Notes: a model not told the origin generated them from the sequence alone. A stretch of DNA of 64,000 nucleotides from Fragilariopsis cylindrus CCMP1102 (GCA_900095095.1 FMBT01000375.1:124001-188000); one strand, 5' to 3'; shown: positions 42,204-54,881, counted from the first letter of the stretch. Numbers and translations: made by a program.

Positions 42204-42758
42204 TCACTGCATAGCGCGTGTTGTAGTAGAAGCGTCTGTCCGCAGATTGTCACACAGCGCACAAAACAGAATCGCGTTGAGCTGGAACGCGCCTCAAGAA
42301 AAGAGATACCTAATCCAGTGTATTAGTTAGATACATCTACAAAGATATCTTCATCACAACACAATGAGCTCATTGAAAGAGCTTTGTTGTTTCTCTACCA
42401 CCACAAGTACCTTGACATTTGGTAAGAGCACATTTGTCCATGCTATCTCTGTAGCACAGTATCCATTTTGCATGCCAGCTTTGCATTCCTATCTGTATCC
42501 ATATAACGTCTTCCAAATCAAGCAATGCTATGCAATGCAAATGTGCAAGATTCCTTTTAAGCGTTTCTGTTCAATTTAACCTTGGCATCGAGTGAACATT
42601 CTGCTGACAGTTGGATTTGACTTTGTCCAATTTCAGAAGCTGTACTGTGGTGGCCCTACCACTACAAGGATGTTGTGTTATCTATCACCTTACGCCAAGT
42701 GAGTCGGCGATGGTGAAAATGCTGTGGAGTTCTCCTTGTATAGTTCTTTGATGCTGTA
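42204..42758. other. spacer between solo LTR A and copia element 2
   Basis: No gene supported. It ends at the target duplicate CTTGA (42759-42763). The pre-insertion sequence continues at 49471, so 42204-42758 plus 49471 onward was one locus. Confidence 0.45.
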
Positions 42759-42763
42759 CTTGA

Positions 42764-43055
42764 TATTGGGAATAACTTAGTTTCATACCGATTACGACGT
42801 TACTACAAGTAACATCCGGGTTACTAGTAAATCGCATCCACACTGTTAGCCTGTCGTTGATCTCTGACAGTCAAAACAGCCACTGTTATCAACACTGTTG
42901 ATATCATTGTTAATTCAAAACCTATATTTATAAGCGTATAACGAGGTAGTTTATTAACATACATTCATTGTTGTGGATCTATAGTAGTGTTGATATCTAA
43001 TCCAATAGTGTCAATATATTAGTACATACTGTAGTATAATAATTGAATTCCATCA
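42764..43055 (+). repeat. 5' LTR of copia element 2
   Basis: 292 bp, same sequence as 49174-49465 by reading. Contains TATATTTATAAGCG near 42926, a possible TATA-like promoter element (inference). Confidence 0.93.
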
Positions 43056-43135
43056 TTTTGAATTAACAATCGGAGTTAGAATTAATACGGTATACCGCTT
43101 AAATCTTAACTGCCACATTATAAGGAGTGTCCATA

Positions 43136-45193
43136 ATGTCCACAACCAATACAACTGGTACCACCACAGGTGCCGCGTCCACCGGCACTGATAGTGGTGG
43201 AAGCGCTAAAGCAGCAGCGCGAAAGAAAAAGAACAGCAACAAAAAGAACAACAAGAATAAAGCAAACAAAGGACGCAACTCGTTCAATGGTTCACAACCA
43301 GAAGGCAGTGTTTTATTCAAATATGTAATCGAAGATAACTCGAACCAAGCTACACAACTGCGCGATCTTATTGAGATCCTACCAGTATTTGCTACATCCT
43401 ATCCTCTCTGGCCATCTTCCATTCGGAATATGAAAAGATTAGATCCAGATAAATACCTTACTAAGCGTCCTAACGCTGTCGACGAAGGGTATGCCAAGCT
43501 GGTTGAAACAATGGGTGCAGATGGCAAAGCTGATGGAGGAAAGAAGGTCGTATACACTGATCCACTTAAGCACGAGAGTGCAATGGACCACTGGAAGTTG
43601 AAAGTGAAGACTGAAACCGATACGATGGAAAAATACAAGTTAAATGGCTCCAGCTTATTCGAAATTATCAGAGGACAATTAGATGATCCAGTACTAGGAA
43701 AACTAGCACACGACCCCAGCTATCAAACGGCACTTACTAGCCAATGTCCAATCGAGTTGTTAACCCTGTTGAAGTCAGCATGCAGCCTAGGTGATGGCAG
43801 TACAGTAAACCCGAAGCTCGCAAGACTTCAATTATTCAGGAAATCAGTATCATTCCAACAGAAGCCGAGGCACAAGAACGTGTCTATGGATACATCTAAA
43901 TACAAGCGGACCTTTGAAGTACACGTTGATAGTGTTATGGAGAAGTCTGGCATGTTTGCATTTGGCACTTCATGGTGGGATCCATTTTTAAAAGCGGATG
44001 GCCAAACCTTAGCAACATTTATTGCTATGGATGTCGTCAATCAAAACAAATATAATGCTTTAGTTAAAGATGAAATTATTGGTATGTTAATGATAGAAGG
44101 ATGCGATTCGGAAGGACTCAAGAACCATTTGAAGAATGAGTATAAGATTAATGGAAAGATTGATTGTTATCCCACCACGTCGTCAAAAGCGGCAGACCTA
44201 ATTGATTCATACATCGAGGTAGGTGGTAATAATAACAACAACAAAACTCAGAAACCAACTGATAATGATAATGATGACGAACAAATAGCAGGTATACATG
44301 CTACGGAAGATCACGATGACGAAATACTCAGCCAACATGAACCCGAGCCGGAAGAAGAACAAGATCAGACCATGATAGCAGCGTTAGCTGCTGTGCAGGC
44401 TGGAGGTGAAGAAGACCCTGATCAATACTCCCCTCTCGACGTTGATGACATTGACTTTGATATTGACTTCAATCGTGAAGAAGTAGCTGGTATCCATGTT
44501 GTCGCTGAACCACAAGATAGTTCTAGTGAAGAATCAAGCAGCGATTCAAGTTCATGCCACTTATCAGACCACTACTATTGCCCTTCAGATGATAGTGATG
44601 ATCGATCCAGTACGGATGACGAATCGGGCAGTGGAATGCCTATACTACAAGACCGAGCACATGATGACTATTCTTCTTCTTCCGACGACTCATCTGTCGA
44701 TTCAAGTGAATCGGGCTTTTGCCCATGGGTGGAAACTATCTTATTCGATAGTGGTAGTGTTAATAATATTAACTCAACCCAAAGCGTCCGTTCTGTTCGT
44801 GATCATCGCACTCATTATACCGATGTCCAGAACATAAACGCCACATGTCCACCTCCTACTGAATCATCCCTTAATATGATACCTCCTGTATCACATATTT
44901 TGATCTCTGACAATCAAGATGATGTCAATTTCGCAGCCCCTGCTTCCAGTGTTGATCCTGTCGGCCGTGTTGCAGGAGAACCGCATCGTAACTGGACACA
45001 CTTCGTTGAAACCAGGCGATCGTTCCCAACCCAAGTTACTTATAGTAGCAGAACTCTGGAAATCAATGCAGCGACTATGGCAATTTCACTAGATCTCCCC
45101 AATGCTTTTCTTCACTATCGACGTAAGAAAACACCATATCCTAAAGGAAGGGGGAGTGTGGACCCTCCGGATTTTCACCAGGGCGAGAACTAA
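43136..45193 (+). CDS. gag: copia element 2 Gag
   Basis: ATG at 43136 (the open frame begins slightly upstream without ATG), 685 codons to the stop at 45193. Thr/Gly/Lys/Asn-rich N-terminus, a helical capsid-like region (about residues 60-340), then an acidic, Ser-rich C-terminal half with EPQDSSSEESSSDSSS, matching the DSSSEES of element 1 Gag. No CCHC knuckle seen. The last codons (PPDFHQGEN) overlap Pol in the -1 frame. Frame intact. Confidence 0.85.
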   Translation: MSTTNTTGTTTGAASTGTDSGGSAKAAARKKKNSNKKNNKNKANKGRNSFNGSQPEGSVLFKYVIEDNSNQATQLRDLIEILPVFATSYPLWPSSIRNMKRLDPDKYLTKRPNAVDEGYAKLVETMGADGKADGGKKVVYTDPLKHESAMDHWKLKVKTETDTMEKYKLNGSSLFEIIRGQLDDPVLGKLAHDPSYQTALTSQCPIELLTLLKSACSLGDGSTVNPKLARLQLFRKSVSFQQKPRHKNVSMDTSKYKRTFEVHVDSVMEKSGMFAFGTSWWDPFLKADGQTLATFIAMDVVNQNKYNALVKDEIIGMLMIEGCDSEGLKNHLKNEYKINGKIDCYPTTSSKAADLIDSYIEVGGNNNNNKTQKPTDNDNDDEQIAGIHATEDHDDEILSQHEPEPEEEQDQTMIAALAAVQAGGEEDPDQYSPLDVDDIDFDIDFNREEVAGIHVVAEPQDSSSEESSSDSSSCHLSDHYYCPSDDSDDRSSTDDESGSGMPILQDRAHDDYSSSSDDSSVDSSESGFCPWVETILFDSGSVNNINSTQSVRSVRDHRTHYTDVQNINATCPPPTESSLNMIPPVSHILISDNQDDVNFAAPASSVDPVGRVAGEPHRNWTHFVETRRSFPTQVTYSSRTLEINAATMAISLDLPNAFLHYRRKKTPYPKGRGSVDPPDFHQGEN

Positions 45194-48100
45194 AACCTTT
45201 GTTCTTGAAGCCCATAACAACAGATATAAGTAAGGAGAATAGTCAGCCATCAATTCTCCCATTACTCGATGCGTCCCCAGCCTTGATTCGACTAGCATAT
45301 GCTTTCGGAAGCGTTACATGTGACGATACTACAAGCACGACTACCCATGATCTACGTCCTAATCTTCAGCTTACAGCCAAAGCTAAGAAAGTAAGGAGTG
45401 TGGGCGATACAAAAATACACAGAGGCAGTATACCTCTGAATACTCTTGTACTGGATAGTGGTGCTACAGTCAACCTCATGAATAATCCGTCCTTCCTGAA
45501 GAATATAAAACAGACGTCCACAGCAATAACAATTCACTGTGGAGGAGCTACTGTTTCTAATAACCAAGTAGGGGAAATATGTGATGAACTCCGGAACCTT
45601 CCGTTACCAACAAAAGAGTACTTCTTCCATCCAACTGGGGTTGCGAATCTCCTTTCACTTGCTCGTGTATCCAAAGAACACCGAGTCTTTCTCGATACCT
45701 CAATTGAAAATGCATTCTACGTCTTTAATGATGATAACAGCTACATCAAGTTTGAATTGAACAAAAATAATCTGTACTGTCTCCACGTCGACGACGGAAG
45801 TTCACCACATGTATTCCTTACCACGGTAGATGGCAAGTCCAAGTCCTATTCGGACCTTGATGTGCGCAGAGCTACACTCGCAAGGGACATTCAAAACCGA
45901 TTGGTGCTACCATCCGATGTTGATTTTGCAAACTCATTGGAAAATGGTACCATACCGGAGTGTGGAATCAATAGAAGAGACATACGAATTGCTAAAGATA
46001 TATTCGGTCCTAATGGTTACTCTCTAGAAGGAAAATCAGTACAAAGAAAGAGCAAGCTTGCACGAAGCGACGAAGTATTGGACCTGCCAAGAAGCATAGT
46101 AGACAACTATACCAATGTAACAATGGGTATTGATGTGATGCATGTTAATGGAAACAAGTTTATGATTGCAATGTCGGAGCATATTGGTTACATACAAACT
46201 ATCGCGATAGCAACCAAGTCTGAAGTTAGCTTCCTAGCTGGCATTAAGAAAATGTTAGCACAATACCAACTTCGCGGATTCAAAGTCAATCATATACTGG
46301 CTGACAACGCATTTGAATGCTGTAAGTCTACACTCGAAGCTGAACCATATAAGATTACACTAACAACGTGTGATAAAGATGGACATGTGCAAATCGTTGA
46401 GAGAGCCATACGTTTTGTCAAAGATAGAGTCAGGGGACTTAGAGCCATGATGAGAACACTAAAGTTTAAAAGATTGCCAAGAAGATTCCTAATCGAAATT
46501 GTTTACAAGACTATCATCCTTATCAACTCCCTCACAAGGAAGGGAGGAGTGAGCGCATTCCTATCAGCAAGAGAAATCATAACTGGAAAGAAACTAAGAC
46601 TACCACCACATGAAATCGGACAGTTCGTACACGCATCAATAGGTGAAACTAGTAACCTTACTGACGAGTACAGAACCTTTGAATCACTGTACATTGGTCG
46701 GAATGATAATGGAAGTGGTCACTATGTATACGATATACGTACTGGATGTCGCAAATCAGCAGCGCGAGTAACGCCATTGCCAATGCCTCAACGAGTCACC
46801 GATAGAATCAATGCCATGGGAGTACATGATAAACAACCTGAAAGCATAGTGATAGGAGATAGAAATGATCAACAAACTGTTGACGATTTCAACATGGGAT
46901 TAGATGATAATGACGACGATGCAGATGATGCTACAGATACATCATTCAATCCAATAGAAGATAATGATATTGAAGAAGCAGGGGACCACGAAGCAGCTAG
47001 TTATGCCGAGGATGAAGCCCAGTTCGATCACTTCCCGGATGATGATGAGGTGTTATCAGTAGAAGGTGAAGAAGCAGGAGTGCCTGCAGACAACGACGAC
47101 GAAGATGACCCAATGCTTGAAGAATTAGATAACAATAACAACAACAATGAAGATAACAATGATGATGATAATAACGTAACTGATAATGAATCCAATGACG
47201 ATTATGTGATGGAGGATGTAGACGAATCGAATGACGATGACGACGACAGTAATAATGACAACGATGATGATGAAGACAACAACTGTACCGCGTGGACTAG
47301 ATTCCACCTTGATGGATCTCACTGGAATAATGTTTCCACACTCAATACTGCAGTCATGCTATCTGGTTATGGGAATCTAGAATCTACGCTGTCAACACCG
47401 CATACGGCTTCCAAAAGGGGCTGAAAGAATTTGGAGAAGACGGTTACAAAGCCACAATCAAAGAATTAGATGCTAATCTTATTGGTCGAAATGTTATTGA
47501 CATGCTATCCCCTGAAGCAATCACTAGAGACATATTTACGATGTCATTGGATATCTAATGTTTCTAAAAAGGAAAGATCTGGAATGATCAAGCAAGAGGC
47601 TGTGCGGACGGCCGACCACAGAGAGAATACATCTCCAAGAATGAGTCAAGTTCACCGACTGTCGCTAATAATGCCCTATTGCTTCATGCTTAGTTGATGC
47701 TATTGAAAAGAGAGCAGTTGCAATATGTGATATCCCTGGTGCATTCTACAAGCTGACTGGCCACAAGAGACCATGTTATATTAGATTTGAAGGAGTTATG
47801 GTTGATATGATATGCCAAATCGAACCTAAATACCTCGATAATGTTAAACACAACAAGGCCCGAACACGGAAGTGGATGGTAGGCAAACTGAGTAAAGCCA
47901 TATATGGCACATTGCTTGGAGCTCGACTATTCTATGACAAGCTAAGAGGAATCTTAGAGGATTGGGACTTTATTATTAATGATTATGACGAGTGTACTTT
48001 TAACAAGATGGTAAATGGTAAACAACTTACTGTACAGTTTCATGTGGATGATCTTAAGTTATCGCACATGGATGAGGCTGTTATTAGGAGCGTGGTTGCA

Positions 48101-49105
48101 GATTTAAATGGTATATTTGGTCAAATGGTACTTTATTAGATGCCAGCTATGGAAAAGTGCATGAGTATTTAGGTATGACAATTGATTTTTCGGAAGAAGG
48201 CTTGGTGAAGTATACCATGTATGACTTCCTTGAAGACATAATTGCGGACTCACCCGATGATATGAAAGGTACAGCTGTAACGCCTGCCCATTCGAAGCTA
48301 TTCCAAGTGAATACAGAGTGTGAAAAGCTTGACCACAAGACTATGGATTGGTTCCATCGCACGGTAGCGAGAATACTATTTGCTTCTAAAAGAGCAAGAC
48401 CTGACTTGCAAACTGGGGTCGCATTCCTATGCACCAGGGTAGCATGTCCAGATAAGGACGACTATGGAAAGCTCAAGAAACTCATTGAATATATCCGGAG
48501 ACAATCTATCTCCCATTAATATTGGGTGGGATGAATCCGGTATTCTCACTTGGAGTGTAGATGCTTCCTTTGCAGTCCATATGGATATGCGCAGTCACAC
48601 CGGTATGGCACTAACGCTAGGCCGAGGAGCCCTAATATCAGGCTCGTATAAACAAAAGATTAATACCAAGAGCTCCACCGAATCTGAATTGGTCGGGGTG
48701 GATGATGGTATGCCTTTCATTATGTGGATAAGACTATTTTATATTGAACAATTTAAGATGTATCCTGATGACCATCCTATGAAGGAAGTTGGTCAAAAGA
48801 ATATCATATTGCAAGATAATACAAGTACCATTCAACTTGAAAACAATGGAAGAAGATCAAGTGGTAAAAGAACTAGACATATCAATGTCAGGTACTTTTA
48901 CATTACAGATCAAATCAAAGAGGGTAAGGTATCAGTAACATACTGTCCAACACTTGAGATGGTGTCAGACTACTTTACGAAACCATTACAGGGATCTTTG
49001 TTCAGAACCCATAGAAATGCAATCATGGGGGTTAGTGAACTTGAAGTTCGCAAATACAAAATTGCATATGAGGATGCTAAGAAGCTCTCTCGGAAGGAAG
49101 GTTGA
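45145..49105 (+). CDS. pol: copia element 2 Pol, multiply frame-broken in RT
   Basis: The Pol frame opens at 45145 and overlaps gag by 49 nt in the -1 frame; it has no ATG near its start, so frameshift translation is the likely route. Intact part: protease (VLDSGATVNLM), integrase core (IDVMHVNG; LADNAF; VQIVERAIRF) and acidic linker up to 47424. Then coding continues only by changing frame near 47400, 47550, 47575, 47592, 47685, 47755, 47785, 48125 and 48500; RT landmarks survive in pieces (GCADGRPQREYIS, FHVDDLK at ~48040). RNase H is open from about 48500 to the stop at 49105 (WSVDASFA, KSSTESELVG, LQDNTSTIQL). As it stands no functional RT can be made. Confidence 0.8.
45169..45176 (+). 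promoter_or_regulatory. candidate -1 frameshift site GGATTTTC, element 2
   Basis: Same eight bases and same frame relation as in element 1, with Gag reading GAT-TTT and Pol reading GGA-TTT-TC. Confidence 0.45.
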
Positions 49106-49173
49106 AACTAGTTAAAAGAGATATATTTACATCCTAATGTGATTGCTTTAACAATCAACATAGGATGGGAGTG

Positions 49174-49465
49174 TATTGGGAATAACTTAGTTTCATACCG
49201 ATTACGACGTTACTACAAGTAACATCCGGGTTACTAGTAAATCGCATCCACACTGTTAGCCTGTCGTTGATCTCTGACAGTCAAAACAGCCACTGTTATC
49301 AACACTGTTGATATCATTGTTAATTCAAAACCTATATTTATAAGCGTATAACGAGGTAGTTTATTAACATACATTCATTGTTGTGGATCTATAGTAGTGT
49401 TGATATCTAATCCAATAGTGTCAATATATTAGTACATACTGTAGTATAATAATTGAATTCCATCA
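49174..49465 (+). repeat. 3' LTR of copia element 2
   Basis: 292 bp; preceded by the purine-rich tract AGGATGGGAGTG (49162-49173) and followed by the CTTGA duplicate. Confidence 0.93.
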
Positions 49466-50221
49466 CTTGAGGCTATGGATGTATGCATTTTATCTTTCCC
49501 TAGGCCTTTGATTAGTGGGAACAGGTCCTTTCCAAATGGTACCATGCAACAGACTTTGGACTGCTAGATGTATACGGACAGGGCGAAGTCAGACTATTCA
49601 ATTGTTGTTCAGTGTGGGATTCTCAGAACAATATGTCCGGTCAGGCATTCCCACCGCTTTCTTGTTAGACTTACTCTGACAACTTGAATGCATTTGGTAA
49701 TTGCCTCATTGACCTTTATTTTGAGTCCTTTACGGCACATATAATATTCGGCGTACGTTGATACAACTATGCAATCCATTCGGTCATCCATGCTGGTAGA
49801 CAGCCAGCGTACTTTGTTCCTAATTCTGGCCGCTTTGAGTCTTTTTGCATGTTCTTTCCTGACAAGGTATTGCAAAATAAGCAGTTCGGATCGATCACTC
49901 GGTTTATATTCTTCTGCTAAGACTAACAAAACCGAGGACGGCACATACTTCTCTGATGTATTAAACGATCTTACTGTTATCCACCTTTTTGAGCACAAAA
50001 AGGCTATTATTTTGGTACGTCGGCCAACTTAGACAATTCTTACCATTCTGCATGTGTTCAATACATGTCCGAGGAGACGACGATCCTCGTTGTACACCGG
50101 AATTTAACTTCCTTTCTGGGACCCCCTTCCTGGCAAGTTTGCTAAGTCTTTCATGGAAGACAATAAGAGAAAATACCATAAGCATGGTACGGACCCAACA
50201 CTCTCAACCTGTCTTTTTTGC

Positions 50222-50349
50222 CATCGGTAATGGATTACCTTCTAACATTCTGGTTACTACCTGAATAAACGGTTAATAGCCATAACATCGGAAATGGATT
50301 ACCTTCTAACACTCTGGTTAGAACCTGAATCAACGGTTAATTAACCTAA
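50222..50349. repeat. two 64-bp tandem units
   Basis: 50222-50285 and 50286-50349 both read CATCGG.AATGGATTACC, TTCTAACA.TCTGGTTA, ACCTGAAT.AACGGTTAA with about ten differences. Confidence 0.85.
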
Positions 50350-53262
50350 CAGTGGTTTTAGACACTTCTACTCAATTATTCTAATTATTACTCTATTATT
50401 TGGTCTTAATTCTAGCACATGAACAAAATATATACAAATATAGAGACACTTCACGGTAGATATACCAACTAAACGAAAGATCCAAACAAAAAATTCATAA
50501 CGGCATCATGGTCTAGTCTCCAAAGGAAAATGACTAACTATCCACTAGTAAATGTATTTGCTCAAACCAAGAGTAGTCGTTCGATTAGTAAAGCGCAACT
50601 AGTAGGTGAAATTTCAACCAGAACGCCAATATGATACTTATCATGTCGGAAAATATTGGATAAAGGTCGTCAAACAAGTAGCATACGAAATGATAGTGGC
50701 AAAGTGGTACAATTCATAGGAAAAAGATCTGACGATGCTCGAATACGAGAAGAAATGCTATCACTAGCCTTCCAAAGGCAGAGAGGAGAAGTTTTTTAAT
50801 TTACTTTAGATTCTCATCTCTATGGCTCGTTTTGTAGACATTCACAAATTTGCCTGCCATCTCTACATCAAGCTTTTTACTCAAAAAGCTTGATGTAAAT
50901 AAGACGTTTCCTCTCCAGTAAGCAATCTTCAATTTTACATGGTCGTACTTTCCTATACCTCTTGTTCTTGCACCCAGAACAATTTTTAACGAATGGTTCC
51001 TATCGTGGGGTGCTATGAGACAACCTAAACACATAGAAGCCATAAACATCATCTTATTCCAAAAATCAACTTGAACCACGGTGGCATCAGAAAAGTTTTG
51101 GTTTGACTTATCGACACAAAAGCTAGACATCAGACATAAGTTGATGACTCTTGGAAACTTCTCGCTTGGGAAAGGGAGGGGAGAGGGTCGCCGACCGAGT
51201 TCTCGTAGCTTTGATGAGCAATAAATATCATGTCGAAGAGTGTTATATTCACAGCCTAAAGCGGAAAAGCGCGTGAGTTCCGAAACGTTTATACCCCTCA
51301 AGTCAACGATTAGGTATTTCGGTATGTGTATTAGTCGAGTTACGACTCTTCTTGAAGCTTCAATCTACACAAATGACAAAGTGTCGAATCGAGAACTTTA
51401 TTTCCCTATAACAACGCGTGAGACGCATTATCAACTTATCCGGTTAGATCTTGGAAGTATCTTTGATTGATCAAATTTGAATAGAAGTTTGTTGGACGAC
51501 AACCAAACCAAATAGGAACCAGAAAGCTTGCTATTTTGTCTCTGTGTTGTACAAACTACAAATTTCTTAGGTATAGTTAGTCTCAAGACCCAGGAGTAAG
51601 TTTTTAAAGATAAATTACTGTATATTCAACTGAGAGAAGATTATTTAATTGGTTTAGGAAGGAAGCAATCGTTAAGTTTTCTTTTTAGGTGATCTTAGAT
51701 GAGTCGGACTAGTTGTTATCATCTTATCGAGACTATTTCTCGCAGAAATTTCATACGAACTATAAATAAATACTGAAAGGTCAGATCTGGTTTGTTGATA
51801 GCTGCGCATTAGATCTCGAACTTGCTTATCTTTGATCCGGTAGATTCAACCAATTTAATGCCAGAATAACCTTATATTTGACGCTAGTGGAGGTTCCGTC
51901 CCTTCGACCTAGAAAAAAATTCGGTTAAGAAGTCGAAGTGACAACAATTTGTCATAAATTGATCTTGATGTGAGTGACTGGCATAGTTTTACCTTAGGTT
52001 AGGGCGGTATGGAACAACCAATAACTTTTGACTCAAGAATGATAGGCATTAGAGTCTTGAAATTCGACGGACACCCCTCCTCTCCTTTGCATGACAGGTG
52101 ATAATTTGAACTTTGCCTTCCAGTACAAACAGCTCAGTAGGTGTTTTCGCCTTTCAACTATTGAGTGCTGAAATCTGCCGACCTTTATGTGAACACCGGT
52201 ATACTACTTATGAAATGGCTTTTGTGATGTTTTGAGCCTTGCCCTTTAATCTAAATAGCCGAACAGATTCTTCTACACAGTCGAATCGAAAAGTGGCATT
52301 TTTAAAGCGCTAAAATCCGACAGCGCTGATGTGATCACAGGTGCATTACTTGTGAAAATGCCGGTCTTTGAGTTGCCGTTTTTATCTTCATCGGATCGTT
52401 TTATCCCTAGCGCGAGGTGCCGGACGTCGCAACAGATACGAAAGCGCTGACTGTGAAGTACAAAATGTGCTGATCGACTGAATTGTAGAAGACAAGGTGA
52501 TGCAACCCTGTAAGAGCTGTCTAGAGAGTCAACGAATTTGCGTGTTTTGTTCTCGTTTAGACGTACTAAGGAAAGAGCCGCTGGCACGAATGTATTTTTG
52601 GATCAATCACAGGATCATCGTAGCGGATGTCTTTTCTCCTCAACTGGCTTGCTTGTGTGCTGGAATTGCACTGGAATACTGATCGGTAAGACCATTCTCA
52701 CCGGCTCGATATTACGCAGGCTGCTAAGTATAGCATATCGTATGAACACCCGGACAGGTCTATTGGCGTTATGACCGATGCCCCTGCCAGATCTTAGTGG
52801 AGTATTTTAAAATTATCGAGTCTATGACTGACTTTAAGTCTTCTAATTGGGAATAATTTCCAGGTTATGTAAGAGATGACATGAACTGACTGCAAGCCGC
52901 TCAAGAGGATTAAGGCGATCATATAAATGAAAACCTAAATGACCTACTCAACTTCATTGTCTACATTACCAGTGGTCACTTTGCAACAAGTGGTTGGAAG
53001 ATGAGAAAGAAGTTTGTGTCATCATTGAATTTCCTTCAAGCGCTCTGATGCACAGACGTTGTGGAAGTGTTGGTTAAGTGCTTTGTAGCTTGGAGGAAAA
53101 AGATGAACTTGGATTCTACAGCAGGCTCAGTAAGGTTCCTGCAGTCAAACTTGTTCTTCTATCATATCTTGCTTAATAGACTGTGATGTTACAGCATTGA
53201 GAGAACCTGTCTATTTTCTAATTTTTCCCCCCAGCTTTACAACCCAACTGCTCCAGGGAAAC

Positions 53263-53640
53263 ATTGGAAGATAAGCATTCATGACTTGTGTTAATGAGCA
53301 ACTATCAGGTATTCTGACTTCTGTAACTTATAAGTTTCAAACTGTTATCACTCTCAATCTGTTTAATACCACTAGAACTCACCTCTGGTCTACATTCTTG
53401 AGAACACCAACGTCATCTTCAATTGATCACAGTTGATTTGTTTGGCTCTCATCTTTAGCTTCTTCAAGTGCAGCATCATCAGCCAATTGATCTTCTACTC
53501 AATAGCCTGTGTCTTGGCTATCTTGTACTTTATCTAGTTATTTTCAAACCAGACTCCTTCAATGAGTTATTGGAAAATAAGCATTCATCACATCTATTAA
53601 CCAGCAATCATTAGGTTTTCTGAATTCAATTATTCAAAAG
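53263..53640. repeat. imperfect direct repeat, ~306-bp spacing
   Basis: ATTGGAAGATAAGCATTCAT..CAACTATCAGGTATTCTGA (from 53263) resembles ATTGGAAAATAAGCATTCAT..CAATCATTAGGTTTTCTGA (from 53569). Likely an old tandem duplication or two decayed copies of a dispersed element. Confidence 0.55.
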
Positions 53641-53740
53641 CATCTAACTGCCATCAATAAACCAGATAGTTTGCCTTGAGATTGAATCTGATCTATGCTA
53701 CAACACAAAACTGCTTAATCTCTTCCAGCTTGTCTGTCTT

Positions 53741-54173
53741 CTAGTAGAGTCCGAACATTGCAAAATAGTAATGCAGCTTTGTATGAACAATGATGATCAT
53801 CTTACTTGTTGCACCATAAATAGTTTTTAATTCTGGATGTTTGCTGCAAAATAATAATTTAAGAAATATATTATGTGTATCTAATGGGTGTACATACTGT
53901 TTTGTTGCCTCCCTGTCTTTGATTTTGCTGCTATTTTGTCTTGTGCCAGAAGCATTATTTGGTCCACTCATCATGCATAAAATAGGGTTTTTCCTCCTTT
54001 CCTTGGATTTGTTCTGATATTATGTATAACTTTTCCATACTTTGTTGGTTGCTGGAGGACATAGGTATCTTGTCTGGGAATGGAGAGCTGAAATTGTGTA
54101 TTGCCTGAATCTTTGTAGTACTGATTTTATCCGGACTGATATCCTCATTATTATTTATGCTTGGTGGCTTCAT
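53741..54173 (-). pseudogene. frame-broken Ser/Asn/Lys-rich remnant
   Basis: Two overlapping minus-strand frames (from the ATG at 54173 and from 53974) together read as a polar protein (SINNNEDISPDKISTTKIQ; then SGTRQNSSKIKDREATKQYV). A frame change lies near 53960. No family recognised. The composition is like a transposon Gag N-terminus, but that is a guess. Confidence 0.25.
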
Positions 54174-54358
54174 AATATCTCTAATTGATGTTCAAGTAGA
54201 CCCCTGTAGCGCCTCTATTCAACATTCAGCTTTGCTATAGAGAGGAGAAACACAGACAAAGAATAGAGTAATAGATAATGCAATAATAGAGTTTAGTCTA
54301 TTAGTGCTATTATATTATGAAGCATGGTAGCTGGTTTTATCATGAGAGCCTTGAAAGG

Positions 54359-54881
54359 TGTTACGTTTCACAAACGATCAGTGACACAGTATTCTAATAG
54401 TCTTACTCTTAGCACTATAAGATTCTATTAAGACGGTAAGGGTTGCTACTCACTTCCCTTAGAAGACTACTGCGGTTGTTCTGCCAGGTTACTCACCCTT
54501 CTTGAATATGGACCTTCTTTACGGATGGTGGTTATTCTTTATGTAGATATCTCTATTGGTATTGCTACTGCAATATACAACCATTGTTCAAACAAAAACG
54601 GTTATTATTAACACACTTGTTTATTTAGTCTATGGTTATTACAATTTATCATCAATAAAAGATATTGGGTCTTGTTGTTGTCTTTTGGTGGTACTACTGT
54701 AAACAGTATTTGTGTACACAACGTTATTTGTAACATCACTTTGCCTAATACATATATATTAGTGGTTTGCTGCGGACACTTCTTTTATTTGTGTTTTGAT
54801 TTCAGCTGGTTATAATTAATTTTGATACTACTCACAATGATTACTTCTACAGACATAGCTGGGCTTATGTACGGTTTGACA
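54359..54881. mobile_element. solo LTR, copy B
   Basis: 523 bp, starts TGTTACGTTTCAC, ends GGTTTGACA, flanked by a perfect 5-bp target-site duplication AAAGG (54354-54358 and 54882-54886). Homologous to copy A (41383-42198) over the first ~330 bp and near the 3' end, but shorter in the middle. Independent target duplicates show two separate insertions of one family. Confidence 0.85.

Larger units (their letters stand above)
42764..49465 (+). mobile_element. Ty1/copia LTR retrotransposon (element 2), RT region broken
   Basis: 6,702 bp on the plus strand with 292-bp LTRs that read identically and a perfect target-site duplication CTTGA (42759-42763, 49466-49470). The duplicated site and the purine tract AGGATGGGAGTG just before the 3' LTR fix the LTR ends as TATTGGG..CCATCA, so the 5' dinucleotide is TA rather than TG. 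Gag, protease and integrase are open; the reverse-transcriptase part (about 47400-48520) has at least eight frame changes; RNase H is open again. It is related to but clearly different from element 1. Confidence 0.93.
49471..54353. other. gene-poor 4.9-kb region
   Basis: No gene I can support. It includes a 64-bp tandem duplication (50222-50349), an imperfect direct repeat ~306 bp apart (53263 and 53569), and frame-broken minus-strand remnants (53741-54173). ORFs at 49609-49998 and 50801-51301 lack domains; the latter begins with TTG. Confidence 0.45.

Noticed and set aside
42762-42770. Element 2 LTR starting TG, as usual
   Set aside because: Left and right copies differ before TATTGGG, and only a TATTGGG start gives the perfect CTTGA duplication and a purine tract directly adjacent.
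49609-49998. 129-codon minus-strand ORF in the retroelement island
   Set aside because: No recognisable domain, flanked by repeats; may be a chance frame.
50801-51301. 166-codon minus-strand ORF
   Set aside because: Begins with TTG, has no good ATG near its start and no domain.
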